This document shows positions 1 to 9,312 of a stretch of DNA of 40,268 bases, piece after piece. The translations under genes and the position numbers were made by a program. The DNA is from Deltaproteobacteria bacterium. Lineage in GTDB: Bacteria; Desulfobacterota; Syntrophobacteria; BM002. Under the pieces are notes generated by a model. That model was given only the letters and a program-made list of their open reading frames with translations. It was not told the DNA's origin and ran no database searches. Position 1 is the stretch's first letter; each line of letters opens with the position of its first letter. Where the stretch lies: positions 1-40,268 of the forward strand of contig JAFDGZ010000043.1 in NCBI GenBank assembly GCA_019309045.1. The letters are read 5' to 3'.

Positions 1-83
1 TTTCAAGCGGGACAACACCGGTAACAAGGCGATGTTTGGAGGAAAGAGGCAGGCCCAGAGAGTTTACTAACGTAAAAGCAAGT

Positions 84-161
84 GTCCCCATCGTCTAGCC
101 CGGTCCAGGACACCGGCCTTTCACGCCGGCAACACCGGTTCAAATCCGGTTGGGGACGCCA
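84..161 (+). tRNA. tRNA-Glu (anticodon TTC)
   Basis: A complete cloverleaf is visible. The 7-bp acceptor stem pairs GTCCCCA (84-90) with TGGGGAC (151-157). The anticodon stem pairs CCGGC (113-117) with GCCGG (125-129) around the loop CTTTCAC, giving anticodon TTC at 120-122. The T-loop is GTTCAAAT, and the 3' CCA is encoded (159-161). The anticodon and the GTCCCC acceptor start identify tRNA-Glu reading GAA/GAG. No clear -10/-35 pair could be fixed in the 83 bases before it. Confidence 0.96.
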
Positions 162-323
162 GCAAATATAGGGGGTCGTCATGAGGCAATGGCGGCCCTT
201 CTTTTTTGCGGCTGGCAAAAGGAGGTGTTGTTGGGGAGGCAGTGGGGCCTCCAGCACCACAGCCTCAGTCAACTAATTGGGACACCCAGGCATTTGCCGG
301 ATGAACCTTATTTAATAGCTACC

Positions 324-356
324 AAAAAAAGAAACCTCCAGTTAGGAATAAGCTGG
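324..356 (-). terminator. Possible intrinsic terminator of tyrA
   Basis: Read on the minus strand, CCAG-C-TTA, the loop TTCC and TAA-CTGG form a 7-bp stem with one bulged C. After AGG follows TTTCTTTTTTT. The element lies about 90 bases beyond the tyrA stop. The stem is weak and interrupted, so the call is tentative. Confidence 0.35.
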
Positions 357-445
357 GAAAGCAGAGAAAAATCTTAACGACGGAGGTCCCCACTACCTAC
401 GATTCTCCCGGTGTTGCAGTACCAGCAAGGTCTGAAACATACGAG

Positions 446-1567
446 CTAGAAGCGCTCGATGAGTCTATCGATAAGATATGAGCTTTCCCGCAGGGCCTGA
501 TCACTGAAAGGGCCGAACCACTCGGCGATTCTTGTGAACTCCTCTATGAAGGCCTTTTTGTCTCCGGCCGCCAGCATGGCGAGGTTTTCCTGGATGGAGG
601 CCAGGTAGTCTTTCAGAAGCTGTTGTCTTTCGGGCGAGGCGAAAATTATTTCAGCATACAAGCCGGGGTTCTGGGCAAAAAGCCGGCCCACCATACCCAG
701 CTCCAGCCTGTAAATAGGGCTGGAAAACTCGAGGGTGCGGGCCAGATCGATCTGCTTTTTTCTGAGAAACTGGCCAAAGGCAAAAGTGGCAAAATGCCGC
801 ACCGATTGGACGATGCTCATGATGGCATCGTGTTCGCGGGCCTCACACTGGACGACAATCGCTCCCCAGGCAGCGAACTGATCCTTGAGCCACTGACATG
901 CCTGTTCATCTCTACCTGGTGTCGCAACCACAAGCTGCTTGTCCAGGGTAGAGGTGGTGGGTCCAAACAAGGGATGCAGGCCCAGCACAGGTCCCCCATG
1001 GTGCTGCAGCATGGCCTCCAGGGGAGCTTGCTTGATGCTGGTGATGTCGGCGAGGACGCAACGCTGTGGAAGATGAGGACCAAGCCTGGCGATCACCTGC
1101 AAGGTGATCTCGATGGGTACGCAGATCAGGGCGAGGGCAATGTCCTCACACAGCTCTGTCACGGAAGCCCAATCATCCCTGTCAAGAATGCGCACAGAGT
1201 AGCCAGAATCGGCGAACCAGTGGTGAAAATAGTTTCCCATCTCCCCGAGGCCGCCAACAAGAAGTACGGTTTCGCCCTGACGGATGCCCTTTTTTTGCAG
1301 TCGAGCCGTCTGTTCAACCCGCGAATGGCGCAGAATGCAGCGGAAAAGTTCCTCAACAAACTCGGGGTCGAGGGCTTTCCCTTTTGCTTGGGCCCGGCGT
1401 TGACTTAGCAGGTCTTCTTCACGGGCTGGATGATAAACGGGTAGATTGTGGGTCTTTTTCAAGGCAACAATTTTTTCCACCTCGCTTTTCCGTTTGACCA
1501 AAAGGTCCACAATCTGCTGGTCTATCTCGTCTATATTGTGCCGCAGCTCTTCAAGTAGCTTTTCCAC
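446..1567 (-). CDS. tyrA: Bifunctional chorismate mutase / prephenate dehydrogenase (T-protein)
   Basis: It converts chorismate to prephenate and then oxidises prephenate with NAD to 4-hydroxyphenylpyruvate, in the cytosolic tyrosine pathway. Residues 1-90 are an all-helical AroQ-type mutase domain (IDEIDQQIVDLLVKR, then PAREEDLL). A Rossmann motif GGLGEMG follows at about 105-111, and GPVLGLHPLFGP carries the catalytic His (about H198). RHFATFAFG and SSPIYRLELGMVGRLFAQ complete the dehydrogenase. The length, 373 residues, and the motif order match the enteric TyrA protein closely. The start is GTG, with AGAGGA five bases upstream. The gene stands alone, and no other aromatic amino acid gene is in view. 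This fused form is best known from gammaproteobacteria, so transfer is possible. Confidence 0.95.
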   Translation of the reverse strand: MEKLLEELRHNIDEIDQQIVDLLVKRKSEVEKIVALKKTHNLPVYHPAREEDLLSQRRAQAKGKALDPEFVEELFRCILRHSRVEQTARLQKKGIRQGETVLLVGGLGEMGNYFHHWFADSGYSVRILDRDDWASVTELCEDIALALICVPIEITLQVIARLGPHLPQRCVLADITSIKQAPLEAMLQHHGGPVLGLHPLFGPTTSTLDKQLVVATPGRDEQACQWLKDQFAAWGAIVVQCEAREHDAIMSIVQSVRHFATFAFGQFLRKKQIDLARTLEFSSPIYRLELGMVGRLFAQNPGLYAEIIFASPERQQLLKDYLASIQENLAMLAAGDKKAFIEEFTRIAEWFGPFSDQALRESSYLIDRLIERF

Positions 1568-1790
1568 GTTTCCTCTTTTCAGCGAGCAAGCATTCTATGT
1601 CTTACCAGTTCCAGCGGCAGCAGTTTGCTGGCTGCCGCCCTGTTTGCCCCAGGAGCCCTATCCAAACAAAAAAACACGAGTCTAGTCAAATACCACGTTT
1701 GACCGCCGATTGACAAGGTAGAGTACGCTGTCAGGGGAGATCTACTTCGAAAAGGTGGAAAGGGCTCAGGGAAGATTATCTGCCATTTAC

Positions 1791-2678
1791 TTACAAAGGT
1801 TGAAGTTTTTTTAGAAAGTTATGAAATGCCCTTGGTGAAAAATAGATCAGTCTGGTTTCCGGGCCAAAAGATATCTCATCACCATCTGAAAGTAGATGCT
1901 TCTCATGGGGAGGAATCTTCTTGTTGTTGATAAAAGTGCCATTGGTTGACTTGGTGTCGACAATATATGTCTTTTCACCCTTGGATAAAGGATATATGTA
2001 GGCGTGTGCTTTAGAGACCATCTTATTGTAGAGAACAATATCGTTGTGAGGAGAGCGTCCAATAGTAATTGTATCGGGATCTGTATGAGATTTTCTTTTT
2101 GATATCTCAATAACCCGAGCTTTTAAAATATCTAGATTTTTCACTCCTCTTTTTATCTGTTCTAAGACATATTTATCTTCAGCTAGTTCTGTACCAAACT
2201 GTACAATAACATTCTTGTCAAAGAATTTTTTCGACTTTTCAACCAGAAAACCATTAGAATACTTAGCGATGAAATCATTGGGGGGAGTGTTGCCATATAT
2301 CGACAAATAGTGGGCTACAGGTTTATATTTTATCTCTCCTGCAACTTCTGGCACTGTAATCTGTTCAAATTGTTTAAATCCTTTTACAAATTTTATTCCT
2401 ACCCCCTGGTTGTCTTCATCGACTCTAGTAATTATACCTTCACCTTGCAGACCAATAGTCTTGTCATGTCCAGTAAAGTCTGGGGGCAGGAAAAAAGTAA
2501 CGACCGCCTTGTCATTCACCCGTACGCCATGCCATGCTTTGGTTCTGACAAAAGCGCCTCCCTGGCTCAAATTCATACTCTGCCCTTCGATAGACAAACA
2601 AGAGCCAGTCCGACAGTGAATCATCGTGGGAAACTGGTGGTCCAATCTTCTGAATTTTCGACGCTCCTGGGCTTTCAT
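1791..2678 (-). CDS. PilZ domain - FHA domain protein
   Basis: Probably a cytosolic signalling adaptor. The N-terminal part (about residues 5-105) looks like a PilZ c-di-GMP-binding domain: the ERRKFRR arginine cluster is followed by NLSQGGAF, the usual [D/N]xSxxG element. A helical linker of about 90 residues follows. The C-terminal part (about 203-275) is an FHA phosphothreonine-binding domain with IGRSPHNDIVL, SKAHAYI and STNGTFINNKKI. I chose the ATG at 2678 rather than a TTG 12 codons upstream, because GAGGAG precedes it and the protein then begins MKAQERRKF, as PilZ proteins commonly do. It lies downstream of two sigma-54 activators on the same strand. Partner and output are unknown; a c-di-GMP or phosphorylation link to those activators is inference. 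Confidence 0.8.
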   Translation of the reverse strand: MKAQERRKFRRLDHQFPTMIHCRTGSCLSIEGQSMNLSQGGAFVRTKAWHGVRVNDKAVVTFFLPPDFTGHDKTIGLQGEGIITRVDEDNQGVGIKFVKGFKQFEQITVPEVAGEIKYKPVAHYLSIYGNTPPNDFIAKYSNGFLVEKSKKFFDKNVIVQFGTELAEDKYVLEQIKRGVKNLDILKARVIEISKRKSHTDPDTITIGRSPHNDIVLYNKMVSKAHAYIYPLSKGEKTYIVDTKSTNGTFINNKKIPPHEKHLLSDGDEISFGPETRLIYFSPRAFHNFLKKLQPL

Positions 2679-2847
2679 GGCATGCTGACTCCTCGCATTG
2701 CAGAGAAGACGCAATGGTCTTCCAAACGCTTGAGTGTACCTCCCGCATTAGCTTCTCACCATGGAGTCCACGCGAACGGCTTGCTTCGCAATCACTCCTC
2801 GACTTCTGCAAGAATTGTGCTCTCTCTGATATTGATGAGAATAATAC

Positions 2848-2867
2848 TATAACTTCAAGGAGTTATA
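2848..2867. promoter_or_regulatory. 7-bp perfect inverted repeat upstream of the PilZ-FHA gene
   Basis: TATAACT (2848-2854) and AGTTATA (2861-2867) are perfect inverted arms around TCAAGG. The site lies about 170 bases upstream of the PilZ-FHA start, in the gap after the sigma-54 activator. It could be an operator or a small hairpin. No clear promoter was fixed beside it. Confidence 0.3.
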
Positions 2868-2970
2868 AAGAAAAAAGAATACCGATCAACAGCCAATTTT
2901 GCCTTGGGATTGTGAAAAAAATGCTACAATATAGTACCCGTTTTGCCAAAAGGTAGTAGTTTGTGAGCCT

Positions 2971-3996
2971 CTAGTGATACACGTCTATCCTGTATTCTTT
3001 AATCTTGTATAGGAGGGCCTTGTAGCTGATACAGAGAATATCGGCTGCTTTTTTCCGATTCCAACCTGTCTCAGCCAGGACCGCCTTGATCAACTTCATC
3101 TCCGCTTCCTGGGTGGCCTTTTTCTTGACTTCTTTTAAAGAAGGAAAACGTTTCTCAGGTGATGCTGCCTGCCGCACCTCAGAGCCGGCCGGAGGTGTTG
3201 CCGCAGAGATCTTCTGTTCACCAGCAGCATCTCGTGAATCTCTGGTCAAAAGCTCACTCTTGACCGTTTCCCAGTCTCCCAGAATCATTAATCTCTTGAC
3301 CACATGTTGAAGCTCTCTCACATTTCCGGGCCAGGAATAGCGGCAGAAAAAATCCTCTATCTCTCCCTGTTGAAAGTCGAACTTCTTGAATTCGACCTCT
3401 CTGGCAAACCGTTTTTCGAAATAACGGACCAGAGGCATAATGTCCTCGACCCTTTCCCGCAGGGGAGGGATATATATTTTGATTAGATTGAGTCGATAAT
3501 AGAGGTCCTCCCTGAAGGAGCCGTTGCGAATATGTTGTTCCAGATCCTGATTTGTGGCGGCAAGGACCCAGCAATCAACTTTGATGTCCTTCTTGCCGCC
3601 CAAGCGGGAGAACTGAAAGTCTTGGAGCACTTGCAGCATTTTGGCTTGCAGGGACAGAGGCATATCTCCGATCTCGTCCAGGAGAATAGTCCCTTCGTGG
3701 GCCAGTTCGAATTTTCCCATCTTGGTGGAGTCGGCGCCTGTGAAGGCTCCCTTTTCGTAGCCGAAAAGTTCGCTTTCCAGAAGTTCGTTGGGAATAGCCG
3801 CACAGTTAACTTTGACCAGGGGTTTGTTGCGCCGATCCGAGGTGAGATGGAGTGCCCGGGCAACAAGCTCTTTGCCAACTCCTGTTTCACCAGAAATAAT
3901 AACATTCAAGTCGCTGTTGGCTACCTGACGAATGATTCCGATTATTTTTTTCATTGGTTGGCTTTCACCAACCAGCATTTCTTCGCCTACATGCAT
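2971..3996 (-). CDS. Sigma-54 enhancer-binding activator without a receiver domain
   Basis: An AAA+ activator that would remodel sigma-54 RNA polymerase. Visible are Walker A GETGVGKE (36-43), the sigma-54 contact loop GAFTGA (83-88), Walker B ILLDEIGD, the arginine region FREDLYYRLN, PPLRER, and WPGNVREL. A spacer of about 60 residues leads to a Fis-type helix-turn-helix (WNRKKAADILCISYKALLYKI). The AAA+ domain begins almost at residue 8, and an in-frame stop lies nine codons upstream, so there is no N-terminal sensory or receiver domain. Control must come in trans, by expression level, or through the spacer. The Shine-Dalgarno sequence is weak; Met7 is an alternative start. It sits between a PilR-like regulator and the PilZ-FHA gene on the same strand. 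Confidence 0.9.
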   Translation of the reverse strand: MHVGEEMLVGESQPMKKIIGIIRQVANSDLNVIISGETGVGKELVARALHLTSDRRNKPLVKVNCAAIPNELLESELFGYEKGAFTGADSTKMGKFELAHEGTILLDEIGDMPLSLQAKMLQVLQDFQFSRLGGKKDIKVDCWVLAATNQDLEQHIRNGSFREDLYYRLNLIKIYIPPLRERVEDIMPLVRYFEKRFAREVEFKKFDFQQGEIEDFFCRYSWPGNVRELQHVVKRLMILGDWETVKSELLTRDSRDAAGEQKISAATPPAGSEVRQAASPEKRFPSLKEVKKKATQEAEMKLIKAVLAETGWNRKKAADILCISYKALLYKIKEYRIDVYH

Positions 3997-4175
3997 GATG
4001 ATCTTGTATTTCTGGCAGCTTCAGACTTCGCCTTGGCTTTCTACATACGGCACCTGATGTCCACCTCATGTATTTACTCGAAAATGTGCACGCTAACTTC
4101 TCATGATTTTCACCATTTCGTCAAGTGCCAACTGCTAGAGAGCTTTGATGTCTTATAATTTCAATCGTTGTTCTC

Positions 4176-5573
4176 TCACTCCTCCACTTCATCTTCTTCA
4201 CCCAGACCATACTTGGCAAGTCGGTAACGGAAAGAGCGAAAGCTTATGCCCAGCAGGTCGGCAGCCTTTTGCTTGGCTCCATGAGTACGCGCCAAGGCCT
4301 GCTGCAAAAGATCTCTTTCAAGTTGGCCCAGCACCTCATCCAAGTCGATACCGTCAGGCGGCAAACCCATGGTCACAGCAGCTGGGTGCGTCTGCGCCTG
4401 GGTTTGCTTGAAACTTGACAGGGTGAGGCTGTCTGGCAGGACTATATTTGAAGTTTCCAGGGCAACGCTGCGTTCAATTATGTTTTCCAGTTCGCGTATG
4501 TTCCCCGGGAAATTGTAGCTCTTGAGTATGTCCAGGGCAAAGGCAGAAATTTTCCTGATGTCCTTGCCCATCTGCCGGCTGTACTTTTCCAGGAAATGTT
4601 GTGCCAGTAAAGGAATGTCTTCAGGCCGTTCTCGGAGCGGAGGCATACGGATATGAATCACATTGAGTCTATAGTAAAGATCTTCGCGGAAACGACCTGC
4701 CATTACTTCCTGTTCGAGGTCTCTGTTGGTGGCGCTGATTATGCGAACATCAACACTGATTTCCTCGGTTCCCCCCACCATCTTGAATTTTTTTTCCTGA
4801 ACAGCTCGCAGGAGTTTTACCTGCACAGGAGGAGTGAGTTCAGCTATTTCATCGAGGAAGATGGTGCCCTGATGTGCTGCCTCGAACAGACCGCTCCGTG
4901 TAGCTGAAGCTCCTGTAAAAGAGCCCTTCTTGTGGCCGAACAGCTCGCTTTCCATGAGAGTTTCAGGCATACTTCCACAGTTGACCGTGACAAAAGGTTC
5001 ATTACTGCGAGGACTCTGCGTGTGGATCGCCTTGGCAATCAGTTCTTTGCCGGTACCCGATTCTCCTGTGATCAGGACATTGCTGGTTGCTGCTGCTATT
5101 CGAGGGATGAGGTCAAAGATCTTCTTCATCTCGGAACTGGTGCCAATGATGCCGTATTGATCCGAAACAGCAGCGTCGGTGGGCACTCTTTTGTGCAGCA
5201 CCTCTTGTGTCTGGGCTGTTGCAAGGGCATCACGTATTACTGACTTCATCTCCTGCACTTTGAACGGCTTTGGCAGGTAGTCGTAGGCGCCCCACTTCAT
5301 TGCTTCCACGGCTGTAGAAGTAGTGGCGTAGGCAGATATCAGGATCACTACAGCCTGTGGATGCAGTTCCTTGCATCTTTTCAAGACTTCGAGGCCGTCC
5401 ACCTTTTTCATCTTGATGTCGGTTATGACGAGATCGAAAGGTGTTTTTTCCAAGAGGTTTATGGCCTGCGTGCCACCCGCAGCAGTGGTTACCTGATAGC
5501 CTTCTTTGGTGAGCATGATTTGCAACAATTCTCTCATGCTCTGTTCATCGTCAACCACGAGGATGTGGGCCAT
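4176..5573 (-). CDS. NtrC-family sigma-54 response regulator, PilR-like
   Basis: Three domains in order. A receiver (1-120) has the acidic pair VVDDE, phospho-acceptor Asp52 in VITDIKM, and LPKPF with the conserved Lys. The AAA+ domain has Walker A GESGTGKE, a GSFTGA loop, TIFLDEIAEL and FPGNIRELENIIERS. The C-terminal Fis-type helix-turn-helix reads KQKAADLLGISFRSFRYRLAKYGL. The GSFTGA variant and the FRSFRYRL ending resemble PilR, the pilin-gene activator. No PilS-like kinase or pilus gene is in this window, so the target is unproven. Met at 5573 is the chosen start: GGAGG lies 8 bases before it and it opens directly into the first receiver strand. A longer reading frame adds 29 unlikely residues. 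Confidence 0.9.
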   Translation of the reverse strand: MAHILVVDDEQSMRELLQIMLTKEGYQVTTAAGGTQAINLLEKTPFDLVITDIKMKKVDGLEVLKRCKELHPQAVVILISAYATTSTAVEAMKWGAYDYLPKPFKVQEMKSVIRDALATAQTQEVLHKRVPTDAAVSDQYGIIGTSSEMKKIFDLIPRIAAATSNVLITGESGTGKELIAKAIHTQSPRSNEPFVTVNCGSMPETLMESELFGHKKGSFTGASATRSGLFEAAHQGTIFLDEIAELTPPVQVKLLRAVQEKKFKMVGGTEEISVDVRIISATNRDLEQEVMAGRFREDLYYRLNVIHIRMPPLRERPEDIPLLAQHFLEKYSRQMGKDIRKISAFALDILKSYNFPGNIRELENIIERSVALETSNIVLPDSLTLSSFKQTQAQTHPAAVTMGLPPDGIDLDEVLGQLERDLLQQALARTHGAKQKAADLLGISFRSFRYRLAKYGLGEEDEVEE

Positions 5574-6100
5574 TGCCTCCGCCTCCATGTATATATTTAA
5601 ATAGATTTGCTTGCTTCCAGGTTCTGTGGGCTGGTACTGTGCTGCCCGAATTAAGAGCACGATGCAAAGGAAGTGCCACTATTTCAGTAAGGATAGTCAC
5701 GCCAAGAAAATCAATGATAAGGCGGTGACTCATCCTCCCTTTTTCAGTGGTCTATCTAGCCAGTGATCAGAGTGGCAAGTTGTGCCTGCCCACCAATATG
5801 CAGATTTCACTAGCATGCAGCCGCCAGTCTTGTAAGGCCTCCGCAGAAAAACTGTCGTAGATTAACCTACTGTATTTCTGATGGCCTGACAAGGTCCACA
5901 AATAACAGCTTGCTCGTTGTGCCAGTCCCTTCCCCGGTGGAGCCAGGGGCACGGCCAATCGACTTCTAGGTGTAGGTGCAGCAGCAGGCGCGATCTGTGG
6001 GGAAATTCCCCAGCTATCATATTGCTTGGATAGAATTTTAAGCTGTAAAAGCAGCTAGTTATGATTAATTTGTAGTTGAGGTATTTTTTTCTCGGCAAAT
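5574..6100. other. Intergenic region between divergent genes
   Basis: About 530 bases between the PilR-like start and the nrdJ promoter. I found no convincing gene on either strand. A small hairpin, AGCTG/CAGCT at 6041-6056, is present. I could not assemble a cobalamin riboswitch, although one might be expected near a B12-dependent enzyme. The leftward promoter of the regulator should lie here but no clear -10/-35 pair stands out. Confidence 0.5.
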
Positions 6101-6143
6101 GGGTTTGACTTCAGGAATGCCCTTTTTTATGATGGTCAAACCC
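6101..6143 (+). promoter_or_regulatory. nrdJ promoter framed by a 9-bp inverted repeat
   Basis: TTGACT (6105-6110) and TATGAT (6128-6133) are separated by exactly 17 bases, a near-consensus sigma-70 promoter. GGGTTTGAC (6101-6109) and GTCAAACCC (6135-6143) form a perfect 9-bp inverted repeat. One arm covers most of the -35 box and the other covers the expected start of transcription near 6140. That geometry suits a dimeric repressor site. The leader to the nrdJ ATG would be about 100 bases. Confidence 0.65.
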
Positions 6144-6243
6144 TCGGGTGAATCTTGCCGTGAAAAGAAAAAAATGATTGTTGCCAGCTGCCTGAATACA
6201 AGGGTAGAATCTTATTAAGGTTGGTGAAGCGCAAGGAGCAAAA

Positions 6244-8430
6244 ATGGGTTCTTATCAACACCTTGAGTCCCCAGTATTGAGTGAAAACGCCCTGGTCGTA
6301 CTCAAGAAGAGGTACCTCAGGAAAAACGAGTACGGTGAGGTGGCAGAGACTCCGGAGGAGATGTTCAGAAGAGTTGCCCAGGCGGTTGCCGAGGCTGATC
6401 TGAACTATGACCCGGAGGCGGATATCAACCAGGTGATGGCCGATTTCTATCGGCTCATGGTCAAACTGGAGTTCATCCCGAACTCTCCCACCTTGATGAA
6501 CGCCGGTAGAGAGCTCGGTCAGCTTTCCGCCTGTTTTGTTCTTCCCGTTGAAGACTCCATTGAGAGTATTTTTGAAGCGATCAAACACACTGCCATGATT
6601 CACAAGAGTGGCGGCGGTACAGGGTTCTCCTTTTCCAGGGTAAGGCCGGAAAACGACAAGGTCCTCTCCACCCAGGGGGTCTCCAGTGGTCCTATCAGCT
6701 TCATGACGGTGTTCGATGTGGCCACCGAGACCATAAAGCAGGGTGGAACCAGGCGGGGCGCCAATATGGGTATTTTGCGAGTCGATCACCCTGACATCGA
6801 GCAGTTCATCACCTGCAAGACTGATAACGACAAGCTGAACAATTTCAATATCTCTGTTGCCGTGACCGATAAATTCATGCAGGCGGTGGAGAGTGACAGC
6901 GAATATGATCTGGTAAATCCACGCACGGGAGAAACCACCAAGAGGCTTGCCGCCAGGGAGGTATTCGAGCTCATCGTCGACTCTGCCTGGAGGAATGGAG
7001 AACCTGGAATAATCTTTATCGACACCATCAACCGTGACAACCCCACACCTCACGTGGGCAGCATCGAGTCCACCAACCCCTGTGGGGAGCAACCTCTGCT
7101 GCCTTATGAGTCCTGCAATCTGGGTTCGATCAACCTGGGTAAGGTGGTGCGACAAGGAAAGATAGATTTCTCGAAGCTGCAACAGATAGTTCACACCAGC
7201 GTGCATTTTCTGGACAATGTCATAGACGTGAATCGCTACCCCCTGCCAGAGATCGAAGAGATGACAAGGGCGAACCGCAAGATTGGCCTGGGTGTAATGG
7301 GTTTTGCGGACATGCTAATTGCTCTGGGCATTCCCTACAATTCTGAGGAGGCTATTGAAACGGCGCGAGAGGTCATGTCGTTCATTCAGCGTGAGTCCAA
7401 GACGGCGTCTGCAGAGCTTGGCAAGCAGCGGGGAAATTTTCCAAACTATCCAGGTTCTATTTATGACAGGCCTGAGACGCCTTACATGAGAAATGCTACA
7501 ACTACCACCATTGCACCCACCGGCACCATAAGCATCATTGCGGGCGCTTCCAGTGGCATTGAACCGATTTTTGCTGTTACCTTCCTGAGAAAAGTACTAG
7601 ACGGACAGGAGCTCCTGGAAGTTCATCCTCTATTTCGCCAGATAGCCGAGGAGCGGGGCTTCTATAGTGATTCGTTGATGAAGGAGATTGCCGAAAAGGG
7701 CTCACTCCAGGATATTGCGAACATCCCCGAGGATGTGAAGCGGCTGTTTGTGACTGCTCACGATATCAATCCAGAATGGCACATCCGCATCCAGGCAGCA
7801 TTTCAAGAATACACGGACAATGCCGTGAGCAAGACCATCAACTTCCCGCATTCCGCCACCCGGGAGGACGTCCGCTCTGCCTACCTGCTGGCCTACCACT
7901 CTGGCTGCAAGGGGTTGACAATATATAGGGACGGCAGCAGAGAGACACAGGTCCTCAATATTCAGCGCAAAGCTGAAGCTCCTCAGGTAGTTCCTCGTCC
8001 CCGCCCAGAGCGCACCTACGGCGTCACTCAAAGAATGAGCACTGGCTGCGGCAAGCTATATGTGACCATCAATAACGATGAGCTGGGCATCTGTGAGGTG
8101 TTTGCTCAGATGGGCAAAGCAGGCGGATGCGCCAATTCACAGATTGAAGCTACGGGCAGATTGATTTCGCTGGCCCTTCGCTCCGGGGTCAAGATAGAAT
8201 CGATTCTCAAACAGCTCATGGGCATTCGCTGCCCCTCTCCAGTGTGGCAAAACGGTGAGATGGTGCTCAGCTGTTCAGATGCCATTGCCAAGGTGCTCAA
8301 TGAATATACTGACAGCGGTTTCAATAACATGATTGCTGAGATGGGCGCCTGCCCAGATTGTGGTGCGGCAGTGGAACATGAAGGCGGCTGCATTGTCTGC
8401 CGCTCATGCGGATTTTCCCGCTGCGGCTGA
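6244..8430 (+). CDS. nrdJ: Adenosylcobalamin-dependent (class II) ribonucleoside-diphosphate reductase
   Basis: It reduces ribonucleotides to deoxyribonucleotides with a B12-generated thiyl radical and needs no oxygen. Residues 80-100 read [11 protein letters not shown] then LSACFVLP, giving the first redox Cys (C97). The active-site loop NPCGEQ places N278, C280 and E282, and C291 in [10 protein letters not shown] is the second redox Cys. [17 protein letters not shown] follows. The C-terminus (from about 690) has CPDCG and [10 protein letters not shown], a cysteine-rich tail typical of NrdJ. The length, 728 residues, is full. AGGAG lies 5 bases before the ATG. A near-consensus promoter with an inverted repeat lies upstream. 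The neighbour is endonuclease V, another deoxynucleotide-related enzyme. A B12-dependent enzyme fits an anaerobic or facultative lifestyle. Confidence 0.96.
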   Translation: MGSYQHLESPVLSENALVVLKKRYLRKNEYGEVAETPEEMFRRVAQAVAEADLNYDPEADINQVMADFYRLMVKLEFIPNSPTLMNAGRELGQLSACFVLPVEDSIESIFEAIKHTAMIHKSGGGTGFSFSRVRPENDKVLSTQGVSSGPISFMTVFDVATETIKQGGTRRGANMGILRVDHPDIEQFITCKTDNDKLNNFNISVAVTDKFMQAVESDSEYDLVNPRTGETTKRLAAREVFELIVDSAWRNGEPGIIFIDTINRDNPTPHVGSIESTNPCGEQPLLPYESCNLGSINLGKVVRQGKIDFSKLQQIVHTSVHFLDNVIDVNRYPLPEIEEMTRANRKIGLGVMGFADMLIALGIPYNSEEAIETAREVMSFIQRESKTASAELGKQRGNFPNYPGSIYDRPETPYMRNATTTTIAPTGTISIIAGASSGIEPIFAVTFLRKVLDGQELLEVHPLFRQIAEERGFYSDSLMKEIAEKGSLQDIANIPEDVKRLFVTAHDINPEWHIRIQAAFQEYTDNAVSKTINFPHSATREDVRSAYLLAYHSGCKGLTIYRDGSRETQVLNIQRKAEAPQVVPRPRPERTYGVTQRMSTGCGKLYVTINNDELGICEVFAQMGKAGGCANSQIEATGRLISLALRSGVKIESILKQLMGIRCPSPVWQNGEMVLSCSDAIAKVLNEYTDSGFNNMIAEMGACPDCGAAVEHEGGCIVCRSCGFSRCG

Positions 8431-8523
8431 GCAGGTAATGGTTATTGAGCGGGTAGTCACAGCGGCTGCTCCAGATCTTGATTGCAAGGCTGGCTGAGGA
8501 ACAGGTTTACTTGGCGAACTGAC

Positions 8524-9210
8524 GTGCACATCCTGTCTGCGCTCCACTCGTGGCCTGCATCAGCGAAAAAGGCCGTAGCTCTGCAGCGGCAACTGGCGCG
8601 GCAAGTGGTACTCCAGCCATTGCCTAGGAGACCGCAGCTCATAGCCGGCGCTGATGTGGGTTACCGACCTGACGACAGCAAAGTCGTAGCGGCTGTGGCT
8701 GTCTACAGGCTGCCGCAACTCGAGCTTCAGGAGCTGCTGACAGTAGAAGATCACGTTTCATTTCCCTACGTTCCTGGACTTCTTTCTTTTCGAGAAATTC
8801 CTTCTCTGCTCAAGGCATTTGAGCACCTGCAGCTGCAGCCCGACATAGTACTCTGCGACGGCCAGGGCGTGGCCCATCCACGAAGGTTAGGACTTGCCAG
8901 TCATCTGGGATTGTGGCTTCAGGTTCCCACTGTGGGTTGTGCCAAGAGCAGACTTGTGGGTGAACATGGCAGGGTAGGGGAGAACCGCGGCCAGTACCGC
9001 TCCCTTATGCATGCAGGTGAGCGCCTGGGAGTGGTGCTGCGAACCAGGCGCAGGGTAAAGCCTCTTTACATCTCTCCCGGGCACCTCGCTGATGTGGACT
9101 CCAGCATGAGGTTAGTACTGCGCTGCTGTCGCAGATTTCGTCTGCCCGAGCCTATTCGCCGGGCTCACCTCACAGTACAAAGAGAAGTGCATTCTCGAGC
9201 CGCAACATAA
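8524..9210 (+). CDS. nfi: Endonuclease V (deoxyinosine 3'-endonuclease)
   Basis: It nicks DNA one base 3' of deoxyinosine, starting repair of deaminated adenine. Family motifs are present: LIAGADVGY with the first catalytic Asp, FPYVPGLLSFREIP, then VLCDGQG with the second metal-binding Asp, HPRRLGLASHLG, VPTVGCAKSRL, and LYISPGHLADVDS with a third. The start is uncertain. A TTG at 8482 gives 242 residues. I prefer the GTG at 8524 (228 residues), because about six residues then precede LHSWPAS, similar to my recollection of the Thermotoga enzyme. Neither start has a good ribosome-binding site. It lies about 90 bases after nrdJ on the same strand and may be cotranscribed. Confidence 0.9.
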   Translation: MHILSALHSWPASAKKAVALQRQLARQVVLQPLPRRPQLIAGADVGYRPDDSKVVAAVAVYRLPQLELQELLTVEDHVSFPYVPGLLSFREIPSLLKAFEHLQLQPDIVLCDGQGVAHPRRLGLASHLGLWLQVPTVGCAKSRLVGEHGRVGENRGQYRSLMHAGERLGVVLRTRRRVKPLYISPGHLADVDSSMRLVLRCCRRFRLPEPIRRAHLTVQREVHSRAAT

Positions 9211-9312
9211 CATGGATGGATGCTCTACAAGCGGCAGCTGAGGCGGGGATGTCTCTGCAGCCAAAAGGGCCGCAGTCTGAGGCATGGCCCTGGGAGGTCC
9301 AGCAAAGGGACG

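Noticed and set aside
1600-1700. TTGACT on the minus strand as a tyrA promoter
   Set aside because: No acceptable -10 box lies at 16-18 bases.
5640-5790. GTGCCACT-like words suggesting a cobalamin riboswitch near nrdJ
   Set aside because: The words are isolated, far from the nrdJ start, and the other conserved boxes are missing.
6136-7206. A 356-codon frame on the minus strand
   Set aside because: It is antisense to nrdJ, whose active-site motifs are clear, and shows no protein family.
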